The position numbers and the translations under genes are program-made. Source: Cellvibrio sp. PSBB023 (GTDB taxonomy: Bacteria > Pseudomonadota > Gammaproteobacteria > Pseudomonadales > Cellvibrionaceae). Taken from it: 64,000 bases of DNA. This document shows positions 46,393 to 56,091 of this stretch, in pieces. The notes beneath the pieces are model-generated. The model was not told the origin of the DNA, did not search any database, and saw nothing but the letters and a program-made list of their open reading frames with translations. Each line of letters starts with the position of its first letter. Positions within the stretch are counted from its first letter, which is position 1. Location of the stretch: NCBI RefSeq assembly GCF_002007605.1, contig NZ_CP019799.1:4457501-4521500 (forward strand), written 5' to 3'.

Positions 46393-46764
46393 ATGGATAT
46401 TGTCTACATTCGCGATTTACGTATCGACACCATTATCGGGATTTACGATTGGGAGCGCGAAGTGCGCCAGACCGTGAGTATCGATTTGGAAATGGCGAGC
46501 GATATTCGCAAGGCTGCCGCTACCGATGACATTCAATTTGCGCTCAATTACAAAGCGGTTTCCAAGCGATTAATCGCCTACGTGGAAAACCGTAATGCAC
46601 TGTTGGTGGAAACGCTTGCAGAAGAAATCGCGCAGATGATTCGCAGCGAGTTTGATGTACCCTGGTTGCGCTTGCGGTTGAGCAAGCCCGGTGCAGTGCG
46701 TGGCGCGCGCGATGTTGGGCTGATTATTGAGCGCGGTGAAAAGCCGGGAGCGCGCCCGCAATGA
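46393..46764 (+). CDS. folB: Dihydroneopterin aldolase
   Basis: 123 aa, the normal length. MDIVYIRDLRIDTIIGIYDWER is the family start (Glu in DWER binds the pterin), NYKAVSKR and LVETLAEEIAQ follow, and RLSKPGAV holds the catalytic Lys. It cleaves dihydroneopterin to 6-hydroxymethyldihydropterin. Its stop overlaps the folK start (ATGA). Confidence 0.95.
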   Translation: MDIVYIRDLRIDTIIGIYDWEREVRQTVSIDLEMASDIRKAAATDDIQFALNYKAVSKRLIAYVENRNALLVETLAEEIAQMIRSEFDVPWLRLRLSKPGAVRGARDVGLIIERGEKPGARPQ

Positions 46765-47276
46765 CGGCCATTTATTTAAGCTTGGGCAGTAATGTTGAGC
46801 GCTACAAACACATTACGGCGGCATTGGATGCGCTGGAACATTTGTTGGGTGATTTAACGATTTCATCGGTCTATGAAAGTAAATCCATTGGTTTTGATGG
46901 CAGCAACTTTTTCAACCTTGTCGTAGGTGCACAGACTCATCTGGCGATTGTCGAGCTGTCCGAGGTATTGAAACGCATTGAAGATGAGAACGGTCGCAAA
47001 CGCAGTGGCCCGAAATTCAGTCCGCGTACCTTGGACATTGATATTTTGACCTACGGCGATTTTGTCGGCTTGGAGGGCGGCATTGAGTTGCCGCGTGCAG
47101 AAATCACCAAAAATGCCTTTGTGCTCTTGCCCTTGGCAGAAATTGCGCCGCAGGTGTGCCACCCGCAGCTACAGAAAACCTATGGCGAACTGTGGCAGGA
47201 ATATGATCAGACATCCCAATCCTTATGGGCGATTGACTTTGAGTGGCGGGGTAAAAAAATTTCCGCCCGCCGCTAG
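46761..47276 (+). CDS. folK: 2-amino-4-hydroxy-6-hydroxymethyldihydropteridine pyrophosphokinase
   Basis: 171 aa. AIYLSLGSNVERYKHI, NLVVGAQT, LKRIEDENGRKRSGPKFSPR and the signature TLDIDILTYGD are all present. It transfers pyrophosphate from ATP to the pterin made by FolB. The C-terminal extension is slightly basic. It ends 3 bases from the convergent corA stop. Confidence 0.95.
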   Translation: MTAIYLSLGSNVERYKHITAALDALEHLLGDLTISSVYESKSIGFDGSNFFNLVVGAQTHLAIVELSEVLKRIEDENGRKRSGPKFSPRTLDIDILTYGDFVGLEGGIELPRAEITKNAFVLLPLAEIAPQVCHPQLQKTYGELWQEYDQTSQSLWAIDFEWRGKKISARR

Positions 47277-47279
47277 TGG

Positions 47280-48245
47280 CTATAGCCATTTTTTGTAGGC
47301 GAACACGCCAAAGCCCGCCGCAATTACCAGCATCGCTCCCAGCGTATAAAAATAACCGTGCGGGGCGCGCAGTTCGGGCATGTTTTCAAAGTTCATTCCG
47401 TAAATACCGGCAATAAATGTCAGTGGAACAAAAATAGCCGTGATAACTGTGAGCACGCGCATAGTGTTGTTCAATTGGTGCGAGCTTATCGACAGGTAAC
47501 CATTAATCAAATCGCCGCAAATATCGTAGTACATGGTGCACAAGCCGTGGAGGCGCTCGCAGCGCTCAAATAAATCCTGCAGGGCATGTTCTATATCACC
47601 ATCTTCCTCAATGAGCTGTTGAGGAACATCCTTCAACAAATTGGTGACCAGTTTTTCGTGGTAGCTGAAAATGCGTTTTAGTTTGCGCAAACGTGCTTGG
47701 TAGGCGATCAGTTCACGCATAACCTCGTCATTGGGTTTTTCCTGCATGGAATCTTCAAGCTCGGTGAGCGAGGGCTCAAAAGCAAGAATTGCTTCCAGGT
47801 AGCGTCCGACTGAGAAACGCATAATGCGCGATGCCAGCAGGCCTGGGCTGATTAATAAATTTTCGGCCTGCGCATTTTCCCAGTAATAATTCACGCCCAT
47901 GGAGTGGCGCGGGTGGCAGCTGATCAGGCAGCGCTCACCGGCAAAGAGCGCAATGTTCATTTGTTGGATGGTCAGGTCTTTATTAAATTCGGTGATGCCG
48001 CGATATAAAATCAGCGTGTAGTTATCAAAGGTTTCTGTCTTGGGTGGATGGCGAAAACGCTGTACATCTTCAATTGCCAAGGGGTGGCAATCCATCGACA
48101 ATAAAAATGCTTTTTCACTCTGGGCTTCTTCGCCCAGCAGGTCTATCCAGATAAACCCACTGTTATCAGTGCGCCAGCGTTGTACCAGCTCATCGCCACC
48201 GCTCAACCATTCGCCTGCCGCTGTTAATAGCTGTGCTCTAATCAT
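47280..48245 (-). CDS. corA: CorA-family magnesium/divalent cation channel
   Basis: 321 aa. The long cytosolic N-terminal domain (about 1-255) ends in the pore helix, and two C-terminal membrane helices flank the selectivity signature YGMN (near residue 283), with VLTVITAIFVPLTFIAGI before it and a terminal YKKWL. It probably imports Mg2+; ZntB-type Zn transport is possible because the families share GMN. Last of three minus-strand genes, cca-folM-corA. Confidence 0.88.
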   Translation of the reverse strand: MIRAQLLTAAGEWLSGGDELVQRWRTDNSGFIWIDLLGEEAQSEKAFLLSMDCHPLAIEDVQRFRHPPKTETFDNYTLILYRGITEFNKDLTIQQMNIALFAGERCLISCHPRHSMGVNYYWENAQAENLLISPGLLASRIMRFSVGRYLEAILAFEPSLTELEDSMQEKPNDEVMRELIAYQARLRKLKRIFSYHEKLVTNLLKDVPQQLIEEDGDIEHALQDLFERCERLHGLCTMYYDICGDLINGYLSISSHQLNNTMRVLTVITAIFVPLTFIAGIYGMNFENMPELRAPHGYFYTLGAMLVIAAGFGVFAYKKWL

Positions 48246-48267
48246 GAAGATTCCTGCGCATTCCGAA

Positions 48268-49029
48268 TTAAATAGTCAGTGAGCGGCCGCCATCAACGGC
48301 GAGTATTTGGCCGGTCACATAGGGCGCATCATTGACCAAAAACAAAATTGCCTTGGCGATATCCTGTGCTTGACCGCGTTGTTGCAGTGGGATTTTACAC
48401 AGCATTTTTTCTTTGTCTTCATCGGATAGTTTATCTTCCGGTTTTTTATGGCTGTCATCCGGCCAGAGAATAGCGCCGGGGGCTATCCCATTAACGCGCA
48501 CGCGCGGCGCCAATTCTTGCGCGAGGCTTTTGGTCAGCATCAGGTTGCCCGCTTTGGCGATAGAGTAAATTGTGTGGTTGCGTAGCGGTTTTTCTGCATA
48601 GATGTCGGCAATATTGATAATACAGCCCGCAGCGGCGGTGAGTTGTGGGGCGAGTGCCTGAGCTAAAAAGTAGGGTGCTTTTAAATTGGAACCGATTAAA
48701 TTATCCCAATCCTCCAGACTTGCCTTATCAAAAGGTGTTGGATAAAAGCTGGAAGCATTATTGACCAGCAGGGTGAGGCAATCCCATTGCGCGCTAGCCT
48801 CTTGTGCCAGCGCTTGGAGTTGCGCGTGATTATTCAGATCGGCTCCAATCGCAATGGCGGAATTCGCGCGTACAGCATTTAATTCGCTGGCCAGTGAGCG
48901 CGCATCGGTTTCAGAATGATGGTAGTGAATAACCAGATTGAAATTGGCCGCATGCAAGTGGCGCGCAACTTCGGCGCCGATACGTTTTGCTGCGCCGGTA
49001 ACCAGTGCGACCTTGGTGTTATTAGGCAT
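48268..49029 (-). CDS. Pteridine reductase / FolM-like short-chain dehydrogenase
   Basis: 253 aa from the ATG at 49029; 18 upstream in-frame residues are not family-like. The cofactor motif TGAAKRIGAEVARHLH (TGxxxRIG) is that of pteridine reductases rather than generic SDRs. NNASSFYPTP, INIADIYAEKPLRNHTIYS (catalytic Asp-Tyr) and the Lys in SIAKAGN follow, then APGAILWP. It would reduce dihydromonapterin or dihydrobiopterin with NADPH. It stands near folB-folK, which deal with the same pterins. Confidence 0.87.
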   Translation of the reverse strand: MPNNTKVALVTGAAKRIGAEVARHLHAANFNLVIHYHHSETDARSLASELNAVRANSAIAIGADLNNHAQLQALAQEASAQWDCLTLLVNNASSFYPTPFDKASLEDWDNLIGSNLKAPYFLAQALAPQLTAAAGCIINIADIYAEKPLRNHTIYSIAKAGNLMLTKSLAQELAPRVRVNGIAPGAILWPDDSHKKPEDKLSDEDKEKMLCKIPLQQRGQAQDIAKAILFLVNDAPYVTGQILAVDGGRSLTI

Positions 49030-49060
49030 AAGGCGATTCCCGTTACAAAAAATGGGTGAG

Positions 49061-50308
49061 TTAATGTGATGAGCCTGGTGCATTATCCCTTGCGTTTTTT
49101 AATGCAGTGATTTGTTGCACGCGCTGCCGATCAAGCGCCTCACCAAATGCTTGGCCTGTCAGCCCCAATGTTTGAACGGCGGCGATATCAATCTGTTTGG
49201 CTGCCAGTAAGCACTGGCGGAAAAAATCCGCTTGTGGGTAGTCGCGTGATTCAAAACCCGTACGACCACGTGCATCGGCCTCGCAACACACCAGGAATTG
49301 CTCAAAACGTTCGGGCCTGCGAAATGCATCGGTGGCCTGCAATACTTTTAACAGTGTCGTCGGTTTTAATTCCAGGGCGCGATGACAGTGGGTGTGCCAT
49401 TGCGCCGTGAGCAGTGCCAATTCCTTATAGTCTTTGGGCGCGGCAATGCGCGCGCACAGTTGTTTTATGAGCGGTAAGCTGCGCGCTTCGTGGGCAATGT
49501 GCCGCGGCCACTCTTCGTGCGGCGTTGTCGCCTTTCCCAGATCGTGCAACAGCGTTGCAAAACGAATGCAGCTATTTGCGCCTAACTTAACCGCCTGTTG
49601 CAAGCTCATCAGTGTGTGAATGCCGGTATCTATTTCCGGGTGGTGTACCGCTGTTTGCGGCACACCAAAGAGTGCATCAATTTCCGGAAACAAGCGAGCC
49701 AATGCATCACAGGCGCGTAGCACTTCAATAAAAATTTCCGGATTGGGTTCACCCAATGCCCGCTCGGTTTCTTTCCACACGCGTTCGGCAACTAAATGAT
49801 CTACCTCGCCATTAGTCACCATGGCGCGCATGAGCGCGATGGTTTCATCGGCAACACGAAAGCCCAAATGGTGATAGCGCGCTGCGAAACGGGCAATGCG
49901 CAGAATGCGCACTGGGTCTTCGGCAAATGCAGGTGAGACATGACGCAATAATTTATCGGCAAGATCCTGCTGGCCATTGTAGGGGTCGATAATCTGGCCG
50001 TGCTCATCTTGTGCCATGGCATTGACGGTAAGGTCGCGACGGATCAGGTCATCTTCAAGAGTCACTTCCTGCCCGCAATAAAAACTAAAACCGCCATAAC
50101 CGTGGCCGGTTTTGCGCTCAGTGCGGGCGAGGGCATATTCTTCTTTGGTGTCGGGGTGCAGGAATACTGGAAAATCCTTGCCAACCGCAGTAAAGCCGAG
50201 TTGCTCCATTTGTTCAGGGCTGCTGCCTACCACAACCCAGTCATGTTCAGTGACCGGGCGATGTAATAATTTATCGCGGACAGCGCCGCCAACCAGATAT
50301 GTTTTCAT
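49061..50308 (-). CDS. cca: CCA-adding tRNA nucleotidyltransferase with HD domain
   Basis: 415 aa from the ATG at 50308. The class II nucleotidyltransferase head [15 protein letters not shown] is followed by [14 protein letters not shown] (catalytic Asp), [10 protein letters not shown] and [17 protein letters not shown]-terminal HD phosphohydrolase domain shows [14 protein letters not shown]. It adds or repairs the 3' CCA of tRNA; the HD domain gives the bifunctional form known from E. coli. Confidence 0.96.
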   Translation of the reverse strand: MKTYLVGGAVRDKLLHRPVTEHDWVVVGSSPEQMEQLGFTAVGKDFPVFLHPDTKEEYALARTERKTGHGYGGFSFYCGQEVTLEDDLIRRDLTVNAMAQDEHGQIIDPYNGQQDLADKLLRHVSPAFAEDPVRILRIARFAARYHHLGFRVADETIALMRAMVTNGEVDHLVAERVWKETERALGEPNPEIFIEVLRACDALARLFPEIDALFGVPQTAVHHPEIDTGIHTLMSLQQAVKLGANSCIRFATLLHDLGKATTPHEEWPRHIAHEARSLPLIKQLCARIAAPKDYKELALLTAQWHTHCHRALELKPTTLLKVLQATDAFRRPERFEQFLVCCEADARGRTGFESRDYPQADFFRQCLLAAKQIDIAAVQTLGLTGQAFGEALDRQRVQQITALKNARDNAPGSSH

Positions 50309-50697
50309 TGTTGTTGTCGCAAAAAATAATGCCGCTGAGTATAGGCGATCCATCGCGATAAAAAAAACAGCAAAAATGACTTGTCGCTGGATAAGAATTA
50401 AATTACTCTCGATCCAGTTACAAAAAACCTTATAACCTTAGATCAATTAATTATGTACCAGATGAACTCCATCAAGCATAGCTGTGGGCTGCGACCAACT
50501 ATTTGGTTTGCGGGCGTCATCTATTGCGAGGCGGATTTTGTTGATTAGTTGAATAATCGTTATAAACAAAGGCCGCAGCATAAAAACTGCGGCCTTTTTG
50601 TTTTTTTGGTTTCAGTTTTTTAAATCAGCTCCTGTGCTGATCTTGTGCTGCGGCGATTTACTGATGAGTTGCTCATGGGGCAATAAGGAGTTATGCC
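50309..50697. other. Gap with orphan terminator and possible small transcript
   Basis: 389 bases between divergent genes. It holds a 31-codon reading frame at 50453-50548 (begins MYQMNSIKH) without a clear ribosome site, and a strong plus-strand terminator at 50568-50597, followed by the start region of the EamA gene with AAGGAG. A terminator with no annotated gene ahead of it suggests a small RNA or small protein transcript. Confidence 0.45.
50568..50597 (+). terminator. Orphan rho-independent terminator
   Basis: AAAGGCCGCAG (50568-50578) pairs with CTGCGGCCTTT (50587-50597) around CATAAAAA, with a T run after it. It lies 100 bases before the EamA gene and 20 bases after the small reading frame at 50453-50548. 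Confidence 0.85.
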
Positions 50698-51693
50698 GTG
50701 GCCGTTTTCTTTGCTTATATTTCAGTGGTGCTCATATGGGCAACCACTCCCCTTGCCATTCAATGGAGTAGCGATAGCCTGAGTTTTATCGCTGCTGCTG
50801 CCTCACGTATGTTGCTCGCCCTGGCGCTGGCATTAGCGGTTCACGCGCTGCTGCGCCAATCACTGCTGGATTATTGGTATCAGCGCAAAATTTATTTTGC
50901 GGCGTCACTGGGTATATTTCCCAATATGCCGTTGGTGTATTGGGCTGCACAATTTATTCCCTCTGGTTTGGTGGCGATTATTTTTGCCTTATCGCCTTTT
51001 GCTACCGGCGTGATGACACTGCTCCTGTTGAAGCAGAATCCATTTGGTATTAAGCGCGTATTGGCGCTATTGCTGGCGATTAGCGGATTAGTGGTAATTT
51101 TTTATCATCAAATGCGTTTTGATTCCGATTCGATCTACGGTGTGGTGGGTATTTTGTTGTCTTGTGCGCTATTTAGTTTTAGTAGTGTGTGGGTAAAAAA
51201 AATAAGCGAACAGAGTCGGCAACAAACCGCACCGTTTCAACAGGCAACAGGGGCATTGTTATTTGCACTGCCCGGACTGCTGCTTAGCTGGTGGTGGATG
51301 GATGGCAGTATCCCGGCGCAGGTCTCATTAAAATCGGCCGGTGCAGTGGTGTATTTGGCGATCGTCGGATCACTGTTGGGAGCGGTGATGTTTTTCTTCA
51401 TTTTGCAGCGGCTGTCTGCCAGTGCGGTGTCGCTTGTTACATTGATGACACCCGTGCTCGCGATTGTTATTGGTAAACACCTGGCAGATGAAGTCTTGCC
51501 GGTGCAGACATTGATTGGCGTGAGCATTGTGCTGGCTGCGCTCTTATTGTACTCGCCCTGGTCGCTGCGCGAATGGCATGGTGCACTGACGACAAAGCTG
51601 CTGCGCGCCTTGCGTGAGCCTGCGATTATCGAGCAATCCGAGGTGCAAATTTTGTTGAAACAGGCGCAAGAAGAAGTGGATCGTTATAAATGA
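50698..51693 (+). CDS. EamA/DMT-family transporter
   Basis: 331 aa, GTG start with AAGGAG seven bases upstream. Ten hydrophobic helices in two EamA repeats (about 1-130 and 145-290), opening AVFFAYISVVLIWATTPLAIQW and with PNMPLVYWAAQFIPSGLVAI. The cytosolic tail (about 290-331) is polar. The drug/metabolite family exports small solutes; the substrate is unknown. It stands alone. Confidence 0.88.
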   Translation: MAVFFAYISVVLIWATTPLAIQWSSDSLSFIAAAASRMLLALALALAVHALLRQSLLDYWYQRKIYFAASLGIFPNMPLVYWAAQFIPSGLVAIIFALSPFATGVMTLLLLKQNPFGIKRVLALLLAISGLVVIFYHQMRFDSDSIYGVVGILLSCALFSFSSVWVKKISEQSRQQTAPFQQATGALLFALPGLLLSWWWMDGSIPAQVSLKSAGAVVYLAIVGSLLGAVMFFFILQRLSASAVSLVTLMTPVLAIVIGKHLADEVLPVQTLIGVSIVLAALLLYSPWSLREWHGALTTKLLRALREPAIIEQSEVQILLKQAQEEVDRYK

Positions 51694-51922
51694 GTGTTAT
51701 TGGTGCGCAACTTGCGAAGCTGTTCGCATTTTGCGCACCATGTTGGTGCTGTGGGTTGTTTGGTTTTTGGTATTCAATCTTGTATTCCATTATTAAGTTT
51801 TTGATATATATAGAAAAAATAAAATTGGCTTGGTATCTGCAATATCCGGATCAGGCTAGTGTGAATTATCAATAGCTGTATTAAAACACAAGTGAAAAGA
51901 CCATTAATTAGAGGAAGAACTC

Positions 51923-52576
51923 ATGAAAATGAAACAAAAGTTAGTTGCTGGTGCAATCGCTCTTTCTGCAATGGCAGGTTTTTCTGTGCCAGCTGCCCAT
52001 GCTGAAGTCTCAGCAGCTATTGGTGCCGCTAACATGTACTACTGGCGTGGTCTGGATTTGGGTGAAGGTGATGCACAAGTATGGGGTGATTTGAAATACA
52101 GCGTAAGCGGTTTTTATACCGGTGTGTGGGCAAGCTCTGGTGACTTCGATGATGGACAAGAATACGACTTGTATGCTGGATATGGCGGTTCACTTGGTGA
52201 TTTTAGATATGATGTAAGCCTGTGGTCATACGTTTATCCTCAGGTGGATGTGTCTCCTGCAGACTTCACCGAAGCGGTAGTTTCTCTTGGTTATGGTCCA
52301 GTAACCGCTACTTATTTCAAAAACATTGCCGCTAAAGACTATGGTGATAACAGTTATTCTTATGCAACTTTGGCGGTAGTATTAGACAAATTTACACTGA
52401 AGTATGGTGTTCATATGGACGATACCGATTCAGTTGATGGTGTTGCTCACGTTGATTTAACTTATGCCTACAATGACAAACTCAGCTTCACCTTAGGTAA
52501 AGTAATCGATGACAAAGATGAAACTGTAAACGACGAAGCTAAATTTGTTGTTGGCTTTACTCTGCCAATCGAATAA
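51923..52576 (+). CDS. Small outer-membrane beta-barrel protein (TIGR02001 type)
   Basis: 217 aa with GAGGAAG before the ATG. A signal peptide ends near AHA-E (residue 28). The mature protein alternates hydrophobic and polar residues with many Tyr, Gly and Asp: NMYYWRGLDLGEGDAQVWGD, LYAGYGGSLGDFRYDVSLW and a C-terminal KFVVGFTLPIE. This fits the conserved gammaproteobacterial family TIGR02001, function unknown. A strong terminator follows at once. Confidence 0.8.
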   Translation: MKMKQKLVAGAIALSAMAGFSVPAAHAEVSAAIGAANMYYWRGLDLGEGDAQVWGDLKYSVSGFYTGVWASSGDFDDGQEYDLYAGYGGSLGDFRYDVSLWSYVYPQVDVSPADFTEAVVSLGYGPVTATYFKNIAAKDYGDNSYSYATLAVVLDKFTLKYGVHMDDTDSVDGVAHVDLTYAYNDKLSFTLGKVIDDKDETVNDEAKFVVGFTLPIE

Positions 52577-52599
52577 GTTTTAACTCGCTGAAACTGCTC

Positions 52600-52631
52600 A
52601 AAAAAGGCAAGCACACCGGCTTGCCTTTTTT
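52600..52631 (+). terminator. Terminator after the outer-membrane protein gene
   Basis: AAAAAAGGCAAGC (52600-52612) pairs with GCTTGCCTTTTTT (52619-52631), followed by AT-rich sequence. Confidence 0.88.
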
Positions 52632-52754
52632 ATTGGTTTTTTGCTTAAGTATTAATTATATGATTTAATAAAAGATTCTTCGATAGCCCTTATGCTGCAC
52701 AGGTAAGTCTGATTCAATGCACGCTTGCGGCTTTTTATTTATAAGGAATCTTTC

Positions 52755-53783
52755 ATGTCTCGCACTCCTATTCTTGTGACCGGTGGAGCCGGTTTTATTG
52801 GCAGCCACGTATGTGTGGAGCTTATCAATAATGGTTATTCGCCGGTGGTGGTGGATAACCTCTGCAACAGCAAACCTGAAGCCTTGAAGCGCGTAGCAAA
52901 AATCACCGGTGTTGAACCGGTGTTTTATGAAGTCGATATCAATGACAAAGAATCTATGCGTAAGGTGTTTGCGGCGCACAACTTTGGCGCTGTTATGCAT
53001 TTTGCGGGTTTGAAGGCGGTGGGGGAGTCCAACCAGATTCCCATGAAATACTATCGCTACAATGTGGCCGGCAGCTTGTCGCTCACGGAAGTGATGGAAG
53101 AGTTTGCTGTGTGGAAATTGATTTTCAGCTCTTCCGCCACTGTGTATGGCGACCCTGTGTCGGTGCCTATTGATGAGTCCTTTGCGACCTCGGCCACCAA
53201 CCCTTATGGCCGCAGTAAATTGATTGTGGAAGAGATTCTGCGCGATATTGCCAAGGCGCCAAATAGCCAGTGGAACTTCTCATTGCTGCGCTACTTCAAC
53301 CCGGTCGGTGCCCATGAAAGTGGTCTGATTGGCGAAGATCCCGCCGGAATCCCCAATAATTTGTTGCCATTTGTGGCGCAAGTGGCAATTGGCAAACTCA
53401 AGGAATTGAGCGTGTTTGGCGATGATTACAACACAGTGGATGGTACCGGCGTGCGCGATTACATCCATGTGGTGGACTTGGCCAAAGGGCATGTGGCGGC
53501 GTTGCAGGGGCTGGAAAAGTCAGGCGCCGGTTGTCGTGCCTACAACCTGGGAACAGGGCGCGGTTATTCCGTACTGGAAATGGTTAAGGCATTTGAAGTG
53601 GCCAGCGGTCGCCCTGTGCCTTACAAAATAGTGCCGCGCCGCCCGGGGGATATTGCCAGTTGTTACGCCGATCCGGTCAAGGCCAAAACGGAATTGGGCT
53701 GGACTGCCGAATTCGGGTTGGAGCGCATGATGCAGGATGCCTGGCGCTGGCAGTCACAAAACCCGAACGGTTACGACAACTAA
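52755..53783 (+). CDS. galE: UDP-glucose 4-epimerase
   Basis: 342 aa from the ATG at 52755 with AAGGA. Extended SDR: the NAD motif [34 protein letters not shown] and the catalytic NPYGRSK (Tyr, Lys), then [18 protein letters not shown], typical of GalE. It interconverts UDP-glucose and UDP-galactose for envelope sugars and galactose use. Single-gene unit with its own terminator. Confidence 0.96.
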   Translation: MSRTPILVTGGAGFIGSHVCVELINNGYSPVVVDNLCNSKPEALKRVAKITGVEPVFYEVDINDKESMRKVFAAHNFGAVMHFAGLKAVGESNQIPMKYYRYNVAGSLSLTEVMEEFAVWKLIFSSSATVYGDPVSVPIDESFATSATNPYGRSKLIVEEILRDIAKAPNSQWNFSLLRYFNPVGAHESGLIGEDPAGIPNNLLPFVAQVAIGKLKELSVFGDDYNTVDGTGVRDYIHVVDLAKGHVAALQGLEKSGAGCRAYNLGTGRGYSVLEMVKAFEVASGRPVPYKIVPRRPGDIASCYADPVKAKTELGWTAEFGLERMMQDAWRWQSQNPNGYDN

Positions 53784-53799
53784 TACTCGACCCAATACC

Positions 53800-53822
53800 A
53801 AGCCCGCGTTATGCGGGCTTTT
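53800..53822 (+). terminator. Terminator after galE
   Basis: AAGCCCGC (53800-53807) pairs with GCGGGCTT (53813-53820) around GTTAT, with T residues after it. Confidence 0.85.
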
Positions 53823-53918
53823 TTGTGGGCGAGTGCTATTTGTATTTACGCTAAATTTACGAGCGATGATATTTGCAGGTATAGTTCCGCCACATTAAAA
53901 ACAGAGGGGGCTTGGTTA

Positions 53919-54881
53919 ATGATTCATTTGTTGTGGTTACTTGTCGGTTTGGTGCTGTTGACTGTTGGTGGCGAGGCTTTGGTGCGTGGTGCCTTGGCAG
54001 CAGCGCGTCGAATGAGCGTGTCGCCCTTGTTGGCGGGGTTGGTGATTGTTGGTTTTGGTACCTCTGCACCTGAATTGGTGGTGTCGTTGCAAGCAGCGCT
54101 TAGTGGTTCGCCTGCGATTGCGGTGGGCAATGTAATTGGCAGTAATATCGCCAATATTCTGCTGATCTTGGGGGTAAGTGCGGTGATTATGCCGTTAGTG
54201 ACCCATATCAAGTCGCTGCGCCGCGACGGCCTTACCATGCTGTTTGCAACACTCCTGTTCATGGGGCTGGCAAGTTTTGGGGGGCTCGGGCGGCTGGAAG
54301 GTATTTTGATGCTTGGGCTTCTTGCTGCTTATTTGGTCTGGGCCTATCGTACCGAGCGTGAGGATACGTCCAGTCCGGAAGCGCAGTTGCATAAAGCAGA
54401 GGCAGACGAAATTGAGATGCTGCCCATGTCCATCCCCATGACTCTGCTGGCTACCATTGGTGGCTTGGCGATGTTGATTGTGGGCGCCAATCGCTTTTTG
54501 TTGGGTGCCGTGGGGCTGGGACAGGAGCTAGGGGTGCCAGAGGCCATTATTGGCTTGACCGTCGTGGCGGTGGGGACGTCCTTACCGGAATTGGCGGTGT
54601 CGATTGTTGCGGCTATTCGTAAACATGCGGATGTGGCGGTGGGCAATATTATCGGCAGCTGTATTTTTAATATTCTGTGCATTCTGGGTATTTCATCCAC
54701 TATTACACCGCTTCCATTGGAAGGGCGCCTGTTGGAGATCGACCAGTTTGTGATGTTGGCAGTGACTGTTGTGCTGCTGTTGTTCTTGTTTTTTGGCTTG
54801 CGCTTGTCGCGCCTCAAAGGTGCGTTATTGCTGGCAGGCTATGTGGCTTACATTGCGGCTATGTTTGGTTTGCAAAGTTAA
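53919..54881 (+). CDS. Calcium/sodium antiporter (CaxA/YrbG family)
   Basis: 320 aa from the ATG at 53919 with CAGAGGGGG; an in-frame extension to 53811 overlaps the galE terminator. Two homologous halves carry the alpha repeats GFGTSAPELVVS with GNVIGSNIANILLILG (near 45-85) and AVGTSLPELAVS with GNIIGSCIFNILCILG (near 205-250). Ten or so helices. It exchanges Ca2+ for Na+ or K+. Confidence 0.93.
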   Translation: MIHLLWLLVGLVLLTVGGEALVRGALAAARRMSVSPLLAGLVIVGFGTSAPELVVSLQAALSGSPAIAVGNVIGSNIANILLILGVSAVIMPLVTHIKSLRRDGLTMLFATLLFMGLASFGGLGRLEGILMLGLLAAYLVWAYRTEREDTSSPEAQLHKAEADEIEMLPMSIPMTLLATIGGLAMLIVGANRFLLGAVGLGQELGVPEAIIGLTVVAVGTSLPELAVSIVAAIRKHADVAVGNIIGSCIFNILCILGISSTITPLPLEGRLLEIDQFVMLAVTVVLLLFLFFGLRLSRLKGALLLAGYVAYIAAMFGLQS

Positions 54882-54903
54882 TCCATTAAGCGTGATGACA
54901 GCA

Positions 54904-54945
54904 CAAAAACACAAACCCTGGCCAGTGCCGGGGTTTGTGTTTTTG
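54904..54945. terminator. Bidirectional terminator between antiporter and DegV genes
   Basis: CAAAAACACAAACCC (54904-54918) and GGGTTTGTGTTTTTG (54931-54945) form a perfect 15-base-pair stem, 3 bases from the DegV stop and 22 from the antiporter stop, so it can serve both converging genes. Confidence 0.88.
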
Positions 54946-54948
54946 GGA

Positions 54949-55896
54949 TTACACCAAATCCTTGTCGGTTGCGAATGACAGCGCAAACGATTTAGGACCT
55001 ACATTCACTGCACCGGTCATGCTCATCATCGAGAGCATGGTTTTGAGATTGTGCTGTTTGCAAAATTCGCGGAAAGCGACCAGTACCGGTTCGTCTTTAA
55101 TCTCCTCCAGTAAACCGCCGTAGCTCATGGTAATTACATCGCTGGTCAGGCCTTGCTGAATTTGTTTTTTCACATGCTCCAGCAGTTTTTCCAGTGCGCC
55201 GAGAAACCCTTTGCCGGTATCAATTTTGTCGGTATTGCCGCGATGCAATTGCACTATGGGGCGCAGATTCAGGGCGCTGGCCAGTTTGAAATTGATCCAT
55301 GAAATATTGTTATCGCCTTTGCGCAGGTGACGGCGTTCGCGCATGTAGGACAAGTCATTGGGGATCAAATACCCATAGACCTGATCGCGCATATTGTCGA
55401 TTTCGCGGATGGATTTATTGAGCGGTAACTTATCTACCTGGATGCGCTTCACCAATTCGTAAACCAGCAGTGCGTGGCCGGTAAACATGGACATGGAATC
55501 GTAGAGGCGAATACGAAAAGGTGCACGGCCTTCGTCGCGCTCCAATTCGCGGAACCTGGGTTCATTGACCAGTGCCGCTTCGGATACGCGTTTGAATACA
55601 TCACTTTTTTTGCTATTGATGGTAACTACTTGTACCAAATCGTATTTGGGCAGCAGGCGCTTTTTGAGTATGTCGGTCATGTCATTGACGGAGAGTGGAT
55701 CAGATTGCGCCAGACCGTAAACATCGCGGCTGTGATTTTTGTAAAAGTTGAGCATGGTTTGCGGGTCGCGATAATCCAGCTCTTGCCCTTTGGCGTGGTT
55801 GATGTAAATCGGCAGCACTTCAATATTGTGTTGCTGGATAAATTTGGCGGGTAAATCGCAGGTTGAGTCAACAGCGATGCAAGTCCTGGCGGTCAT
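54949..55896 (-). CDS. DegV-family fatty-acid-binding protein
   Basis: 315 aa from the ATG at 55896 with GGAGAG; 38 upstream in-frame residues are rejected. CIAVDSTCDLPAKFIQQHNIEVLPI and AQSDPLSVNDM match the first lipid-binding lobe, and LRPIVQLHRGNTDKIDTGKG the second. DegV/FakB proteins bind a fatty acid, in Gram-positives for phosphorylation by FakA; here the role is open. Confidence 0.87.
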   Translation of the reverse strand: MTARTCIAVDSTCDLPAKFIQQHNIEVLPIYINHAKGQELDYRDPQTMLNFYKNHSRDVYGLAQSDPLSVNDMTDILKKRLLPKYDLVQVVTINSKKSDVFKRVSEAALVNEPRFRELERDEGRAPFRIRLYDSMSMFTGHALLVYELVKRIQVDKLPLNKSIREIDNMRDQVYGYLIPNDLSYMRERRHLRKGDNNISWINFKLASALNLRPIVQLHRGNTDKIDTGKGFLGALEKLLEHVKKQIQQGLTSDVITMSYGGLLEEIKDEPVLVAFREFCKQHNLKTMLSMMSMTGAVNVGPKSFALSFATDKDLV

Positions 55897-56091
55897 GGTA
55901 CTTCTCTCCTCGAAGTCATTGTCTTGGGTCAATCTTATGCCTTCCTTTGCGGAGTGAGTGGTGTGCACGTCATGTGTACACAGGGTTGATGGTGCCAGTA
56001 TCGGCGACAATAGTGTTGGGCAACAGTCGCGAAAAGCCGCGCGTGTTGTAAGGTTTGGATGAGTCGGTTGTGCGCTTTGGCTTACAGCCGG

